Positions 1 through 10,675 of a stretch of 64,000 bases of DNA are shown here, in pieces. The position numbers were made by a program, and so were the translations under genes. The notes under the pieces are model-generated. The model had not been told where the DNA came from and ran no database searches. It saw only the letters and a program-made list of their open reading frames with translations. The first letter of the stretch is position 1. Each line of letters starts with the position of its first letter. The stretch is taken from contig NW_005179059.1 of NCBI RefSeq assembly GCF_000350225.1, forward strand, positions 133,592 to 197,591, written 5' to 3'. The stretch is from Chondrus crispus. Taxonomy: Eukaryota; Rhodophyta; Florideophyceae; Gigartinales; Gigartinaceae.

Positions 1-404
1 CTCTCCACCTGCCCATTGGTTTGGGGGTGATACGCCGTGGTAAACACGCTCTCAATTGAGAGTATCCTGCACACTGCGAGGAAAAACCTCGATGTGAATT
101 GTCCTCCGTTATCGGAGAGAAGTTTCACTGGGGCGCCGTATACGAACACCCAGTGGGAAATAAACGCCTGAGCAACCGTTTCAGCGGTAATCCTCTTGAG
201 TGGGACCGTCCTGGTCAGCTTGGAGTATCTGTCCGTCATCACCAAGAGGTAACGGTTTCCTCTTGGTGTACGGGGAAGTTCGCCGAGAATATCGATGGCG
301 ATGTACTCCAGGGGCCCTGACGGAGGAAATGTCTTCAACTCAGAGTTGTGCTTCCGCAGTTTGATGCGTGCCTTCGCGCAGTCGGGACACATCCTTACGG
401 TCGA
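1..404 (-). pseudogene. integrase catalytic core, downstream of a stop codon
   Basis: After the TAA that ends the upstream pol frame, the same frame stays open to position 1. It encodes the rest of a retroviral-type integrase: the last CxxC of the HHCC zinc-binding region (MCPDCAKAR), the first catalytic Asp (YIAIDIL) and the second (LLSDNGGQF). Around positions 25-35 the expected YHPQTNGQVE motif with the catalytic Glu is found only after a one-base shift; the in-frame reading there is aberrant. The ORF is therefore one enzyme broken by a nonsense codon and a frameshift. The C-terminus is outside the window. Confidence 0.85.
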
Positions 405-3347
405 TTAGGAGTCCACCGACATGCTTGGCCAATAGAACCGCTGTCTTAGCGTATAGAACAATCGCCTGCCTCCCGGGTGACCGGAGGTGGCGGGATAATG
501 CGACAAGTACAACAACCTTTCCCGGAGGGTTGTGGGTACTACGATCTGTTCCACACCGTCGAGGTGGGCTTTCCGGCAGACCAGCCCTTCCTGATTCACG
601 AAGAATCGGGACCGGCGCAATTCAGCGAACCCCTCCCCCTTCTCAAGACGGGAAGTCACCTCCTTACAAAATGGGTCGGAGTGCTGTTCACGAGAAAAGT
701 CTTCGTGGGTTATCGCGGCCATCGAGGCCGGGGGGTCCAGCGCGTAGCAACCCGCGGAAATTTCGACGTCGGTGGGGTCGTAGGTCTCCTCTTGATGCTG
801 AGGCTCATCGTCGAAATTCAGGACGGAGTAGCAAGGAATTTCTTCGTCGGTCGGGACAGTCGTACCCCCCGTAGATGGGATACGGCTCAGCGCATCGGCG
901 AGGCAGTTCTTGATTCCCTTCACGTAGATTACGTCGAAGTCATATTCGGCAAGGCGCAAGCGCCACCGGGCAAGCCGGCCACTCGCATCGGCGAGGTTCA
1001 TCAGCCACCGCAGGGAGTGGTGGTCGGTGTTGACCGTGAACCGCTCCCTTTCCAGGTATGGGCGGAGCGTCTGCACCGCCCATACGATGGCGAGGCATTC
1101 CTTCTCGGTTGTCGAGTAGTTGCGTTCAGCTGACGAGAGCGTGCGTGACCAATACCCGACAGGGTATCGGTGTCCATCCTCGTGGGTCTGCAGTAGTGTG
1201 CAGCCCAACTGAGCGTCTGATGCATCCGTATCCAGCGAGTAGGGGCGCCCCAGTCTTGGGAGTTTTAAGACTGGTGGCGAAATTAAGCACTCCTTCAGTG
1301 TCTGGAAGGCCGTGGTCTGCTCTTCATCCAGATTGGGAAGGACATCCGGATCTCCTTTTCGGATCATAGCCGTAAGGGGCGCCGCTATCTTGGCGAAATG
1401 ATCGACGAAACGTCGGTAGACATTACACATTCCCAAGAACGAGCGCAGCTCGGTCTGGGTCCGTGGTTGAGTCGCTTCTGAGAGCGCTTTCACATTCTTC
1501 GGGTGGACCTCGAGTTCGCCCGGTCGAATGATATGACCCAGGTACTCGACAGAGTCCTGAAAAAACCTGCACTTGTTAAGTTTAAGTGATAATCCCTCCT
1601 GCTGCAGAGCACGGAGTATTACGTCCACATCCTTGAGGTGCGTGTCATAATCCTTGGAGAAGATTATGATATCATCAAGGTAGATGAGACAGCTCTTCCA
1701 GCGATAGCCTGAGAGGAGGATATCCAACATACGTTGAAAGGTGGCCGGGGCGTTCATCAGCCCGAAGGGCATACGGTTGAATTGATACGTCCCGGCGTGG
1801 CACGTAAACGTGGTTTTCGGTCGATCCTCCTTGGCGACTGGAATTTGCCAGTACCCAGAGTTACAATCAAGGGTAGAAAAGACCTTGGATTCCCCGAGCG
1901 TGTCAAGACACTCGTCCATCCGGGGGATGGGGTAAGTATCTCGCACGGTCAACGCGTTCAGCCGTCGGTAATCGATGCAGAAACGGAGGCTCCCATCTGA
2001 CTTGGGTATGAGCACAACGGGGGACGCCCATTCGGACTTGGACCGGGTGATCACCCCGTTGGCTAACATCTCGTCCACCGAGGCTTGTTCCGCCTCTCGG
2101 GCGCGGGGACCAGCGCGATATGGCTGACAACGAAACGGCTTTGCGCCGGGGGTGAGTTCGATGCGATGCTCGGTCGCTCGGACTTCACCCACATTCCCGT
2201 TCCACATCGCGGCGTACGGCGCGAGCATGGTGCGAACCTGCCCTCGCACTTGCGCCGGCAGGTGGTCGAGGGGAACTGCCTCCTGCGGAGGGGATGTCTC
2301 CGCTTGGGGGAGGACACCGCGAGGGGGCCTCTCGCCCTGTAGAGGGGGGCTCCCCTCGGAGAATTCCGCGGCTAGGACCGCGTCCAACGGCATCGCCGTG
2401 CGCACCATCGCCCGCGGATGGGGAGTGACGAAGCCAACGACTTGGTTCTTCGATAGCCTCTTGTCGGCGGACGAGAAGTTCGCCATGAGGACCTTGAACT
2501 CTTGCAACGGAGAGATGCGCACCACCCCGTTGGAGAGGGAGAGCCGATGCTTCGCATATAACTGCGGGTTCGCCTCGAGGACCGAGAGTCCGTTCCGTCC
2601 ACTTGTGACGTAAACCCAGGTCTGGGTGCCCGCCGGGAGGTTGACGGCGCGGGTAACCTTGAGCTTGGGCGAAATCCGCCCCGCTTGCGGGGAATACTCC
2701 TGCTCCGTCGGGAGGGGAGGACTGTTCACGGCCCGGGCAGCCGGCTTGCGGACGATGGGAATTTTTGTGCCATCGTCCAGCTCCACCACTTTGCGTCTTG
2801 GGTAAATCGCCTCCACAAACTTGTCGTTGAACTCACACCCCAAAATGATGGGGGCGGCTAACCGTTCACAGACGATGAATGTACACTTCATGGTGCGGTC
2901 GCCTAACCGCACTACGAGGGGGATTTTTCCGCTTGTACGCAATGGTCTCCCATTGGCGTCAGCGATCGACGGGATTTCTCCCGGAATAATCAGCGCTTCC
3001 CATCCGGAGGGAAGCGTGTCGGCCGGTACGAAATTGGAGCCAGCCCCTGTATCTAATATTGTGAGCTGGCGCACCAATATCGACGGGGATAATCCAAGGT
3101 CTGCGTAGACCTTGTAATTCCGCCGAGACAGCGCGAGCACTGTCTCGGGATGGCTAACACCCCTTGCAGGCGGGGGGGTGTTTCTTCGCCATGGTCGGCG
3201 TAAGGTACCGAGCCGTTCGGGGTCGGGGTCTCCCTGGGATGGCCCAGTGTGTTTGCGGCCGAGTATCCGGTACCGCTTCTCCGCCTCGGGAGGTGAGGAC
3301 GGTTCCGCCACCCTGGGCGAGTGATCCGGGGATGTGACCGTGTCCAC
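405..3347 (-). pseudogene. pol: Ty3/gypsy pol: protease, reverse transcriptase, RNase H, start of integrase
   Basis: The 980-codon frame holds, in order, an aspartic protease (ILDTGAGS, Asp near residue 99), a reverse transcriptase (Asp of STLDCNSG near 494, YLDD at 556-559, preceded by the MPFGLMNAPATF motif) and an RNase H (LDTDASDAQLG near 705). It ends in the N-terminal zinc-binding region of integrase (LSHYPATSGHPG, then YWPSM) before a TAA. The open frame begins at a GTG, not an ATG, 27 bases past the gag stop and in a different frame, so Pol was probably made by frameshifting from Gag. The polyprotein would copy the element RNA to DNA in cytoplasmic particles. The integrase stop makes this copy non-autonomous unless it is read through. 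Confidence 0.9.
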
Positions 3348-3373
3348 CTCAGCTGCTGCGGGCTGAGGTTCTC

Positions 3374-4420
3374 CTAGTTTTTTGGAGGAGGAGAAGCTTC
3401 CCCGGGGGGCGGTACGGACCTCGTCCCGGTACCCGCACGCGGCGGCGGGCCGGCGACGGCGTCGGGGTTCATTACCCGGTTCGCCTCGTAACTGAGAAGG
3501 GCGACGGCTCGGAGGTACGCCTCCGGAGGCACTCGGCTCTTTTGGGCCGCGGTCAACTTCTCGTACTGATGGGGTACGAGGGATACATCCTTCACCTTCA
3601 TGTCGCAGTCGGGGGAAATGTGGTCCCCGACCCGATAACAGGTGAAGCAGATGATCTGCGGGGACGGAGGTCCCCGCAGATCCTTTTGGTAATTACGGGA
3701 CGTTTTCCCGGGTGGAAGTCCGCGAAAGCCCTCGGCGGGCTCTCGAGCGGGTTGATACGGCTTGCGCCGGTCGCCGTAAAACAGCGAGTCTCCGTCGTTG
3801 AAGGAGGATTCTTCCGTCGGGAGGGAAGGAGCCCCCCCGGCGAGGTCACCATCGGTAGCGAAGTAGTTCTCGGCTCCCCGGGCCGTTTGAAAACTGGGAG
3901 AGGGGCCGGTCGACGACGACGGGGCGCCATCCAGGGCAGCGAGAACCTGTTTAACCGGGCGAGGCTTCCCGAATTCCACGCGGCGCCCCGCCCCGTGCTG
4001 GGCCCGGAAAGCATCGCCATGCGAGCGCGCGAGGGCGATGGTATCCTCGAACGAGGATCGCGGTCGATCCTCGCGAGCTTGTAACACCAGCGGCTTGATC
4101 GCGGGGGTGAGCCCCTCGATGAAGAGGGTCGTCCCCTCGTATGCCGAGTGCACGTCCCCGCACCTCCCCAGGGCGGTGGACATTCGAGTAGCGTACTCGG
4201 TTTCCAGTTCGCCCGGCTTCTGGCGGAGCTCCCTCAATGCCGTGAGGGCCCGCTCGATCTCGAGGTTCGTCGCATAGGTGCGCAACAGCCAATTGACGGC
4301 GGCGGCCCAGCTCGCGATCCCCTGAGATTTGCGGTACAGTCCCCGCTGGGACTCATACGCTTCCTTCGCTGGCGGAGCCAGCAGATGGGGTCGGGCCATC
4401 AGGGCCATCGCCTCGGTCAT
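3374..4420 (-). CDS. gag: Gag, second frame: capsid-like region plus zinc knuckle
   Basis: This 348-codon frame has a helical retrotransposon-gag-like region (about 1-130, including ERALTALRELRQKPGELE and LFIEGLTPAIKPLVLQ) and, near the C-terminus, a zinc knuckle CFTCYRVGDHISPDC. The knuckle spacing is Cx2Cx5Hx4C, one residue longer than the usual CCHC. It binds element RNA in related Gags. The ATG overlaps the stop of the upstream frame as ATGA (4420-4417). The reading frame is open upstream of that ATG with residues that continue a Gag helix, so this may be the second half of one Gag split by a frameshift rather than a separate protein. Its stop is 26 bases before the first pol codon. Confidence 0.8.
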   Translation of the reverse strand: MTEAMALMARPHLLAPPAKEAYESQRGLYRKSQGIASWAAAVNWLLRTYATNLEIERALTALRELRQKPGELETEYATRMSTALGRCGDVHSAYEGTTLFIEGLTPAIKPLVLQAREDRPRSSFEDTIALARSHGDAFRAQHGAGRRVEFGKPRPVKQVLAALDGAPSSSTGPSPSFQTARGAENYFATDGDLAGGAPSLPTEESSFNDGDSLFYGDRRKPYQPAREPAEGFRGLPPGKTSRNYQKDLRGPPSPQIICFTCYRVGDHISPDCDMKVKDVSLVPHQYEKLTAAQKSRVPPEAYLRAVALLSYEANRVMNPDAVAGPPPRAGTGTRSVPPPGEASPPPKN

Positions 4421-5550
4421 ATTGGCGTTGTCAAAATTTCCTTGCAGCGAGCCAGGAAGCTGATAACCCTGATAGGATCTACCCCGCTGAATTTGTACTC
4501 CCCCATGACCACGAGGAGGTACTGCACCCTCTTACGGGTGGTAGCGTAGACCCGGTCGTCCAGGGTGGGGTCGGTATCCACGAGGCGGTAGGCTCGGTAG
4601 TTGCACACACCTCTGAACCGGTGGTTCGTCGGCTTCCAGACAGAAACCTTTTTCTGTTTGGGGCCGAACGTCGGCATTGGGGCCGTAAGGGACTCTGACT
4701 CGGAATCGGTCTCCGAGTCAGAGGAGGATGACGAGGACGGGCTTGAGTACCCGTCCGGAGGGTATCCATCCTTTCGTCCTTTGCGACGGTTCGCCTTCCG
4801 CTCTTTCCGACTGGGTTTGGACTTTTTTCGTCGTCCACTCCCCTCGTCGTCTGAGCTTCCCCCTTGATCGGGGTCCTCTCCCCGTAAATTCTGGGAGGGT
4901 AAATCACCTTCAAGGTGGATAGGTCCGGCGGAGGCTCCCTCGCGGGAGGCTCCTGCCGCGGTTCGCGACGCCTGCGGATTGGCGGAGAATTGGGGTGCGG
5001 TCTCCATGGAGGGGACCCGTATCCCCGCGGCTTGCAGCGCCGGCGTTGTCACGTTGGAAAAGAGCAGGCTCTTATTCAACGGGGGCAACCCCTCAGCGGG
5101 AGGGAGAGTCGCTACTCCGACTGTAGTCGAAGGGATTCCAGCAGCGGAGGCTGATGTTTGCGTCTTCAAGATGGCAATTTCTCGACGGAGGGCCTTGAGT
5201 TCCTCCGCCGTGGCGGTCTCCTCTTGCTTACGCAGGATGGCGGCCTCCTTGGCGCTGGCAGCTATGTCCGCCTGCCAGGCCTTGGTGAGCACGCCTTCCA
5301 GGGCGGTTAGGCGATCGCGCTCTCGCGCGGCTTGTACCTCGGCTTGGGCCGCGATAGTTTCCTCAATAAAAGTCTTGAGGTTTTCCCGCAGCGCCGACGG
5401 TTGCGCTGCGAGCTTCTCCGCTACAGTATTGAGCGTGAATCTTTCCGCTTCTCGGAGCGTCTCGCGACAACTCCGAGTGATCCACGCCGCAACTGGCGGA
5501 GGCACGTCTCGAGGACGGGTCTCACGGGACGAATCGGACCCGGATACCAT
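4417..5550 (-). CDS. Gag, first frame: coiled coil and charged linker
   Basis: A 377-codon frame upstream of the zinc-knuckle frame. Residues about 30-135 are Ala/Glu/Arg/Leu-rich and predicted to form a long coiled coil (TALEGVLTKAWQADIAA, then LRREIAILKTQ). The middle is a low-complexity charged segment with Lys/Arg clusters followed by a Ser/Asp/Glu run. The last 70 residues (GVCNYRAYRLVDTDPTLDDR onward to FLARCKEIL) look like the start of a Gag capsid domain that would continue in the downstream frame. The start chosen is the ATG at 5550. Either the two frames are coupled by the ATGA overlap or a frameshift has broken one Gag. No close functional assignment beyond Gag can be made. Confidence 0.65.
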   Translation of the reverse strand: MVSGSDSSRETRPRDVPPPVAAWITRSCRETLREAERFTLNTVAEKLAAQPSALRENLKTFIEETIAAQAEVQAARERDRLTALEGVLTKAWQADIAASAKEAAILRKQEETATAEELKALRREIAILKTQTSASAAGIPSTTVGVATLPPAEGLPPLNKSLLFSNVTTPALQAAGIRVPSMETAPQFSANPQASRTAAGASREGASAGPIHLEGDLPSQNLRGEDPDQGGSSDDEGSGRRKKSKPSRKERKANRRKGRKDGYPPDGYSSPSSSSSSDSETDSESESLTAPMPTFGPKQKKVSVWKPTNHRFRGVCNYRAYRLVDTDPTLDDRVYATTRKRVQYLLVVMGEYKFSGVDPIRVISFLARCKEILTTPI

Positions 5551-5640
5551 AGCCTTGAGCTTGTCGGAACCTGTTGAAACAGGGATAGAACACCTAGGAC
5601 CAAAAACGGTAAGGGATAAGGGACACTCCGTAGACTTCTA

Positions 5641-5653
5641 GGTCGGGAGACCA
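5641..5653 (-). other. candidate primer-binding site of the first Ty3/gypsy element
   Basis: The minus strand reads TGGTCTCCCGACC two to three bases inside the candidate 5' LTR boundary. It begins with TGG, the complement of a tRNA CCA end, as reverse-transcription primer sites do. Which tRNA would pair is not known from the window. Confidence 0.4.
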
Positions 5654-5656
5654 AAA

Positions 5657-6132
5657 TGTCGTGCACTGAGGGGGAAGGGGTGGGATCCCCCTCTGGCAGA
5701 GCGCGCGCGTTCGGGGGCGCGTGTAGGGGGTTATCGGGAGACCACCCGTAAGGGACCGGTACGGGGCCGGGCGCGAAGCGCAGTAGGGAAAGTAAGGGAA
5801 AAAGTGGGAAACAGAGCCCAGGAGGGGCGGAGCGGTAGGGACAGCTGTCGCGCGGAGAGCCGGGAGTGGCGGGACGACGCGCGCGGTAGAGGCAGGAGGG
5901 AATCGGGACGTAGATGGCTCGCAGGGTACCGTCGTGGGACGGGGACCGACGCGAGGCTACGACTCCGTTCCAGAAACCCGAGTTCTAGACCCAAAGCTTC
6001 GTACCGTTTTACTAAGGGTCGGACGTCGGCTATATACTAGCTGACGTCGGAGCTATAATTAATTGAACTAAAAATACTAAATTGGACGACGGCGGCGATG
6101 GCCGGAGAAACTCCTCTTGGGGAGGTATGACA
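5657..6132 (-). repeat. candidate 5' LTR of the first Ty3/gypsy element
   Basis: On the plus strand the interval starts TGTCG and ends ATGACA, giving short TGTC/GACA inverted ends. It abuts the candidate primer site and lies upstream of gag. A TATA-like ctatatactag at about 6029-6039 would read toward gag on the minus strand. The partner LTR is outside the window, so the outer boundary is a guess from the inverted ends. Confidence 0.4.
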
Positions 6133-8584
6133 ACCACTACACGTGGGAAATGACACGATTAACGTGAGGGATACACGGTTACACGTGGTATATATCTCAC
6201 TTATGATAGTGAGGCATTCCGCGTGTGCTACAGTACAGCACCGCGATTGAGCGGGCGGTCAGTGCTCTACAAACTAGTTGGAATTGATTTGGGTACTTGT
6301 TACTTCCTGAACTTCACATGCCAATCAATGCGGATAAACGGGGTTCTCGTAGTCACAAATCATTTGTTAACGTTATAATCCAAGACGTGGTCATAGAGAG
6401 GATAGTGAGCAAGTGCTCAATTGAAGTGTCTTTTGAAACGTCTGTAATATTGGCAAATGGGAGAGCATGACACGTTGTTTACTATATGGGAGCAAAGCCG
6501 TAACTTCGATACTCTAAGAACGAAGATACTCATGTTCCGTACTAGCATCCTCAAAGTCATGCAGAAGTGCTATGACTTGGTAAGGATTGAACTTGTAAAA
6601 GACGGATGCAAACCAAGCGATGTCGAAAAACTGAATCAGAGACATATCGAAATGGAAGAGCAACGATGATAGAGAGAGGCGTGAGAAGACAACGGTAGTG
6701 CGAGCAAATGTCCCTTAAAAGGTCAATTTCTCGGAGCGAGGAACGTAGAGATGCAATGTTTAGCGCCTTGTCTTCAGCAAGCAATCCTGACTGGAGGGCT
6801 TGAATAACTTGGGCCCTCGACTGCTCCGAACCAGGAGGGCATGCCAGAAGCAAGCTATTTCATACATTCCGAAGATAACCAGGGGGTCTAAAAGAAACTG
6901 GTACAGTCATGGCGCGCTGGTAGAGCCACTCATGGCGGTTCAAACGGGAAAGAGATGCCATGGTTGTCGAAGGTGCGTCTTCTCGCGGCACTGATAACGT
7001 TAGTCTGTTGGTATGCACCACCTAGGAGGTGAGTGCTTTGTTGGACTTTTCAAACTTGGACAAAAGCGTGACTATCAAATCATCGTATAGAGTAAAAACT
7101 GGGACATTATCGCCAAACATCATTCTAAGAAATGTAACATTTTTGCAAAACATCATTTTTAGAGCAATGTGCGCTTGTTTCATGATTAATCGTGATCGCA
7201 TGGACAGATGTGCTTTTGTAATGATCGATTGGTCTATAAAGGGTATTATATTATCAGGCCGATGCAGCACATATAAGTTGGCTATGTCGAGAGGTGCATG
7301 GACTTTGCTTTTTGTATCTTGATTGGTCTGTAATGATTCATTGATCTATAAAGGATATTGTATTATTAGGCTGATGCAATACATATAATTTGGATATGTC
7401 GAGACGTGCATTGAATTTGCAACTTTATATCTTGATGGGTCCATAAAGATCAATCCATTGATCCCTGGATCATAGATCTGAGGGAAGCAGCAGTACTACT
7501 GTATTCGACAACCATGCAGTGAATGATTGACTACGAAGTCATGCGCTGTAGTCTACAGGGCATGGCACACGTGCCCTTGCATTGTAACTTGCGCGCGGAT
7601 GTTGGGCCTTACTATCACATCAACATCTGGGAGACAGCATTAAAACTCTGCCACGTTGTTGAAGTTACTGATCTCGAAATAAGGAACAGTACGATTTTGC
7701 AGATTCAACGTTCACTAAATTTATAATCCCGAATCCCTCAAAACCTGGCTGGGAATAGCACGTGTTCAGTGCTGTCTTGTTCACGATTAAACGTGATCTT
7801 CGGTACTGATTGTTTCTTTCCAGATTCATTGGTCTGTAAAGATACATACATGTTTGGTCGGATGCCATGCATTACCGTTACCTTTATCGTGAGATGCCCT
7901 GAAGTTGCTTCTTTACAAATTGATTGACCTTTACAGATAAATCTATTTTTAGGACGATGCAGCGCGTCTAAGTTAACTGTACCGAGAGGGGCGCTGCAGT
8001 TGGAAGAGGTCCGTGAGTTTTGGTAGTTCGTAAGATAACTATTGTTTAACGTCTTCGTGGTGGTGAAATTTGTGATTGAGGGTCCCTCACGATGCGTACA
8101 TTTGAAAAACGTCACATCCTGTCATATTTAACAACCGTGCTATTGATAGTGGTACAGTTCGGAGAGTTATTTAAAGTGGGAATGAGTCTATTTTCAATAA
8201 CGAATGTAATCTGATTTCCGTTTTTTGATGTATCTACATAGTGCAGATTTTCATAACGTTCTCTGTGCCCGAATACGAGAATTGTGACATCTCCGTGAAA
8301 TAATTTGTTTGGAGGCACACCCGTAGCTCATGCCAAAATGAATTAATGTTTTAGTTTATATTTGTCATCAGACGCGATGGTTCATACAGTTAACCTCAAT
8401 TGGCCCTACTAAGCGTGGCTATGGCGGCTTATGATAGCTGATATGTTCTCTCGAACACCTCCAAAAGGCATCATTCTCACACTCCTCCAGAACGCATCGT
8501 ACAGGCCACGATCATCCAAGTATGCAAACAGCACTTTTCAATTTCGTGCAGTAAATATCCTGGCGAGCCTTCATGTTCAGGATA
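6133..8584. other. AT-rich interval with no supported gene
   Basis: No ORF here has a recognisable domain and no long frame is open. A 70-codon ATG-started ORF at 6457-6669 is noted separately. The stretch 7030-7450 contains a loosely repeated phrase (tgattggtctataaagg with variants at about 7227, 7344 and 7833), suggesting decayed repeat DNA. Confidence 0.5.
6457..6669 (+). CDS. short helical ORF, unknown
   Basis: Seventy codons from a true ATG (ATGGGAGAGCATGAC). The product is mostly charged and helical (TLRTKILMFRTSILKVMQKC near the middle) and ends in EKLNQRHIEMEEQR. I do not recognise it. It stands alone in AT-rich DNA without a visible TATA or partner gene, so it could be a relic exon or chance. 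Confidence 0.2.
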   Translation: MGEHDTLFTIWEQSRNFDTLRTKILMFRTSILKVMQKCYDLVRIELVKDGCKPSDVEKLNQRHIEMEEQR

Positions 8585-10675
8585 TTAAATTGGGACGCCT
8601 TACTGCGTAGTTCGTACGTGTGCATTGGGACGCAGTGGGTCTAATATGAGGCCCTGCCACTAAATCTGCCTGCTGTAATATGGCCCCCAGCACGATATGT
8701 TTTCGGCATCTGACAAGCTTACCAGACGCCGGACACGGTACGTGATAGAATAGGAAGTCAAAAATATTGCCTGTGCGCCTATAATCGCACAGGGCAAAAA
8801 TTAAATTTTGCGCACTGACATTTTATTTTCTGTGCGCCGCCGTCGGCAAAATTTGGGCCAGAAATGGGCTACAGAAATGTCGCCAATCCAGCGCGTATGG
8901 GGGTGCCGCCGTGTAAATCGGCCTAAAACGTATCGTCCCACCGGAAAATTGGCTCCGTCAAAATCACCCAAAACGATACGTTTTGAGCCATATACTGTAG
9001 TCACTACCAAACTCGCACATACGACGATTCAGGCGCGGACGATACGTTTTTTGTCTTTACGTATCGATCCTGACATATGCCCAAAACGTATCGTCCTGCG
9101 GGAACTGACGACGGAACTACACATAGAACATTAAATTTCGACGCCTTATTGCGTAGTTCGTACGTGCGCATTGGGACGCAGTGGGTCTAATATGAGGCCC
9201 TGCCACTAAATCTGCCCGCTGTAATATGGCCCCCAGCACGATACGTTTTCGGCATCTGACAAGCTTATCAGACGCCGGACACGGTACGTGATAAAATAGG
9301 AAGTTAAAAATATTGCCTGTGCGCCTATAATCGCACAGGGCAAAAATTAAATTTTGCGCACTGACATTTTATTTTCTGTGCGCCGCCGTCGGCAAAATTT
9401 GGGCCAGAAATGGGCTACAGAAATGTCGCCAATCCAGCCCATATGGGGGTGCCGCCGTGTAAATCGGCCTAAAACGTATCGTCCCACCGGAAAATTGGCT
9501 CCGTCAAAATCACCCAAAACGATACGTTTTGAGCCATATACCGTAGTCACTACCAAACTCGCACATACGACGATTCAGGCGCGGACGATACGTTTTTTGT
9601 CTTTACGTATCGATCCTGACATATGCCCAAAACGTATCGTCCTGCGGGAACTGACGACGGAACTACACATAGAACATTAAATTTCGACGCCTTATTGCGT
9701 AGTTCGTACGTGCGCATTGGGACGCAGTGGGTCTAATATGAGGCCCTGCCACTAAATCTGCCCGCTGTAATATGGCCCCCAGCACGATACGTTTTCGGCA
9801 TCTGACAAGCTTATCAGACGCCGGACACGGTACGTGATAAAATAGGAAGTCAAAAATATTGCCTGTGCGCCTATAATCGCACAGGGCAAAAATTAAATTT
9901 TGCGCACTGACATTTTATTTTCTGTGCGCCGCCGTCGGCAAAATTTGGGCCAGAAATGGGCTACAGAAATGTCGCCAATCCAGCGCGTATGGGGGTGCCG
10001 CCGTGTAAATCGGCCTAAAACGTATCGTCCCACCGGAAAATTGGCTCCGTCAAAATCACCCAAAACGATACGTTTTGAGCCATATACTGTAGTCACTACC
10101 AAACTCGCACATACGACGATTCAGGCGCGGACGATACGTTTTTTGTCTTTACGTATCGATCCTGACATATGCCCAAAACGTATCGTCCTGCGGGAACTGA
10201 CGACGGAACTACACATAGAACATTAAATTTCGACGCCTTATTGCGTAGTTCGTACGTGCGCATTGGGACGCAGTGGGTCTAATATGAGGCCCTGCCACTA
10301 AATCTGCCTGCTGTAATATGGCCCCAGCACGATACGTTTTCGGCATCTGACAAGCTTATCAGACGCCGGACACGGTACGTGATAAAATAGTAAGTTAAAA
10401 ATATTGCCTGTGCGCCTATAATCGCACAGGGCAAAAATTAAATTTTGCGCACTGACATTTTATTTTCTGTGCGCCGCCGTCGGCAAAATTTGGGCCAGAA
10501 ATGAGCAACAGCAATGTGGCGAATCCAGCGCGCATGAGGTTACCGCCGTGTAAATCGGCCTAAAACGTATCGTCCCACCGGAAAATTGGCTCCGTCAGAA
10601 TCACCCAAAACGATACGTTTTGAGCCATATACCGTAGTCAGTACCGAAATCCCACATACGATGATTTAGGCCCGG
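8585..10675 (+). repeat. left block of short units, three full and one partial
   Basis: Three complete 546-bp units and a fourth that leads into body A. In the first unit the motif ACGATACGTTTT or its complement AAAACGTATCGT occurs at 8925-8936 (minus), 8973-8984 (plus), 9039-9050 (plus) and 9083-9094 (minus), with a one-base variant near 8692. The pairs 8925/8973 and 9039/9083 form inverted repeats able to make hairpins. A further inverted repeat, CCTGTGCG / CGCACAGG, flanks cctataat near 8770. The translations on both strands (108 and 69 codons) repeat with the DNA and lack an ATG at the start, so they are not called as genes. Confidence 0.9.

Larger units (their letters stand above)
1..6132 (-). 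mobile_element. Ty3/gypsy LTR retrotransposon, cut by the window edge
   Basis: Read on the minus strand the order is candidate 5' LTR (6132-5657), primer site, gag (5550-3374), then protease, reverse transcriptase, RNase H and integrase (3347 to 1). Protease-RT-RNaseH-integrase is the Ty3/gypsy order. The 3' end of integrase, the polypurine tract and the 3' LTR lie beyond the left edge. The copy is damaged: gag is in two overlapping frames, a stop codon interrupts the integrase zinc-binding region, and the reading frame slips by one base at the third catalytic motif. It is GC-rich, unlike the AT-rich DNA to its right. It is a different lineage from the second Ty3/gypsy element in this window (different Gag, protease DTG rather than DSG). 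Confidence 0.9.

Noticed and set aside
1001-3108. Several ORFs of 70-220 codons opposite or out of frame with the first pol
   Set aside because: They are shadows of the well-supported protease-RT-RNaseH frame.
8585-10222. CRISPR-like or bacterial iteron array
   Set aside because: The repeats are 546 bp without unique spacers, and the window is eukaryotic (retrotransposons, GATA factor).
8801-10226. Repeated ORFs of 108 codons (plus) and 69 codons (minus) in each short unit
   Set aside because: They recur because the DNA repeats at a period (546) divisible by three. They start at non-ATG codons, span the inverted motifs, and have no domain.
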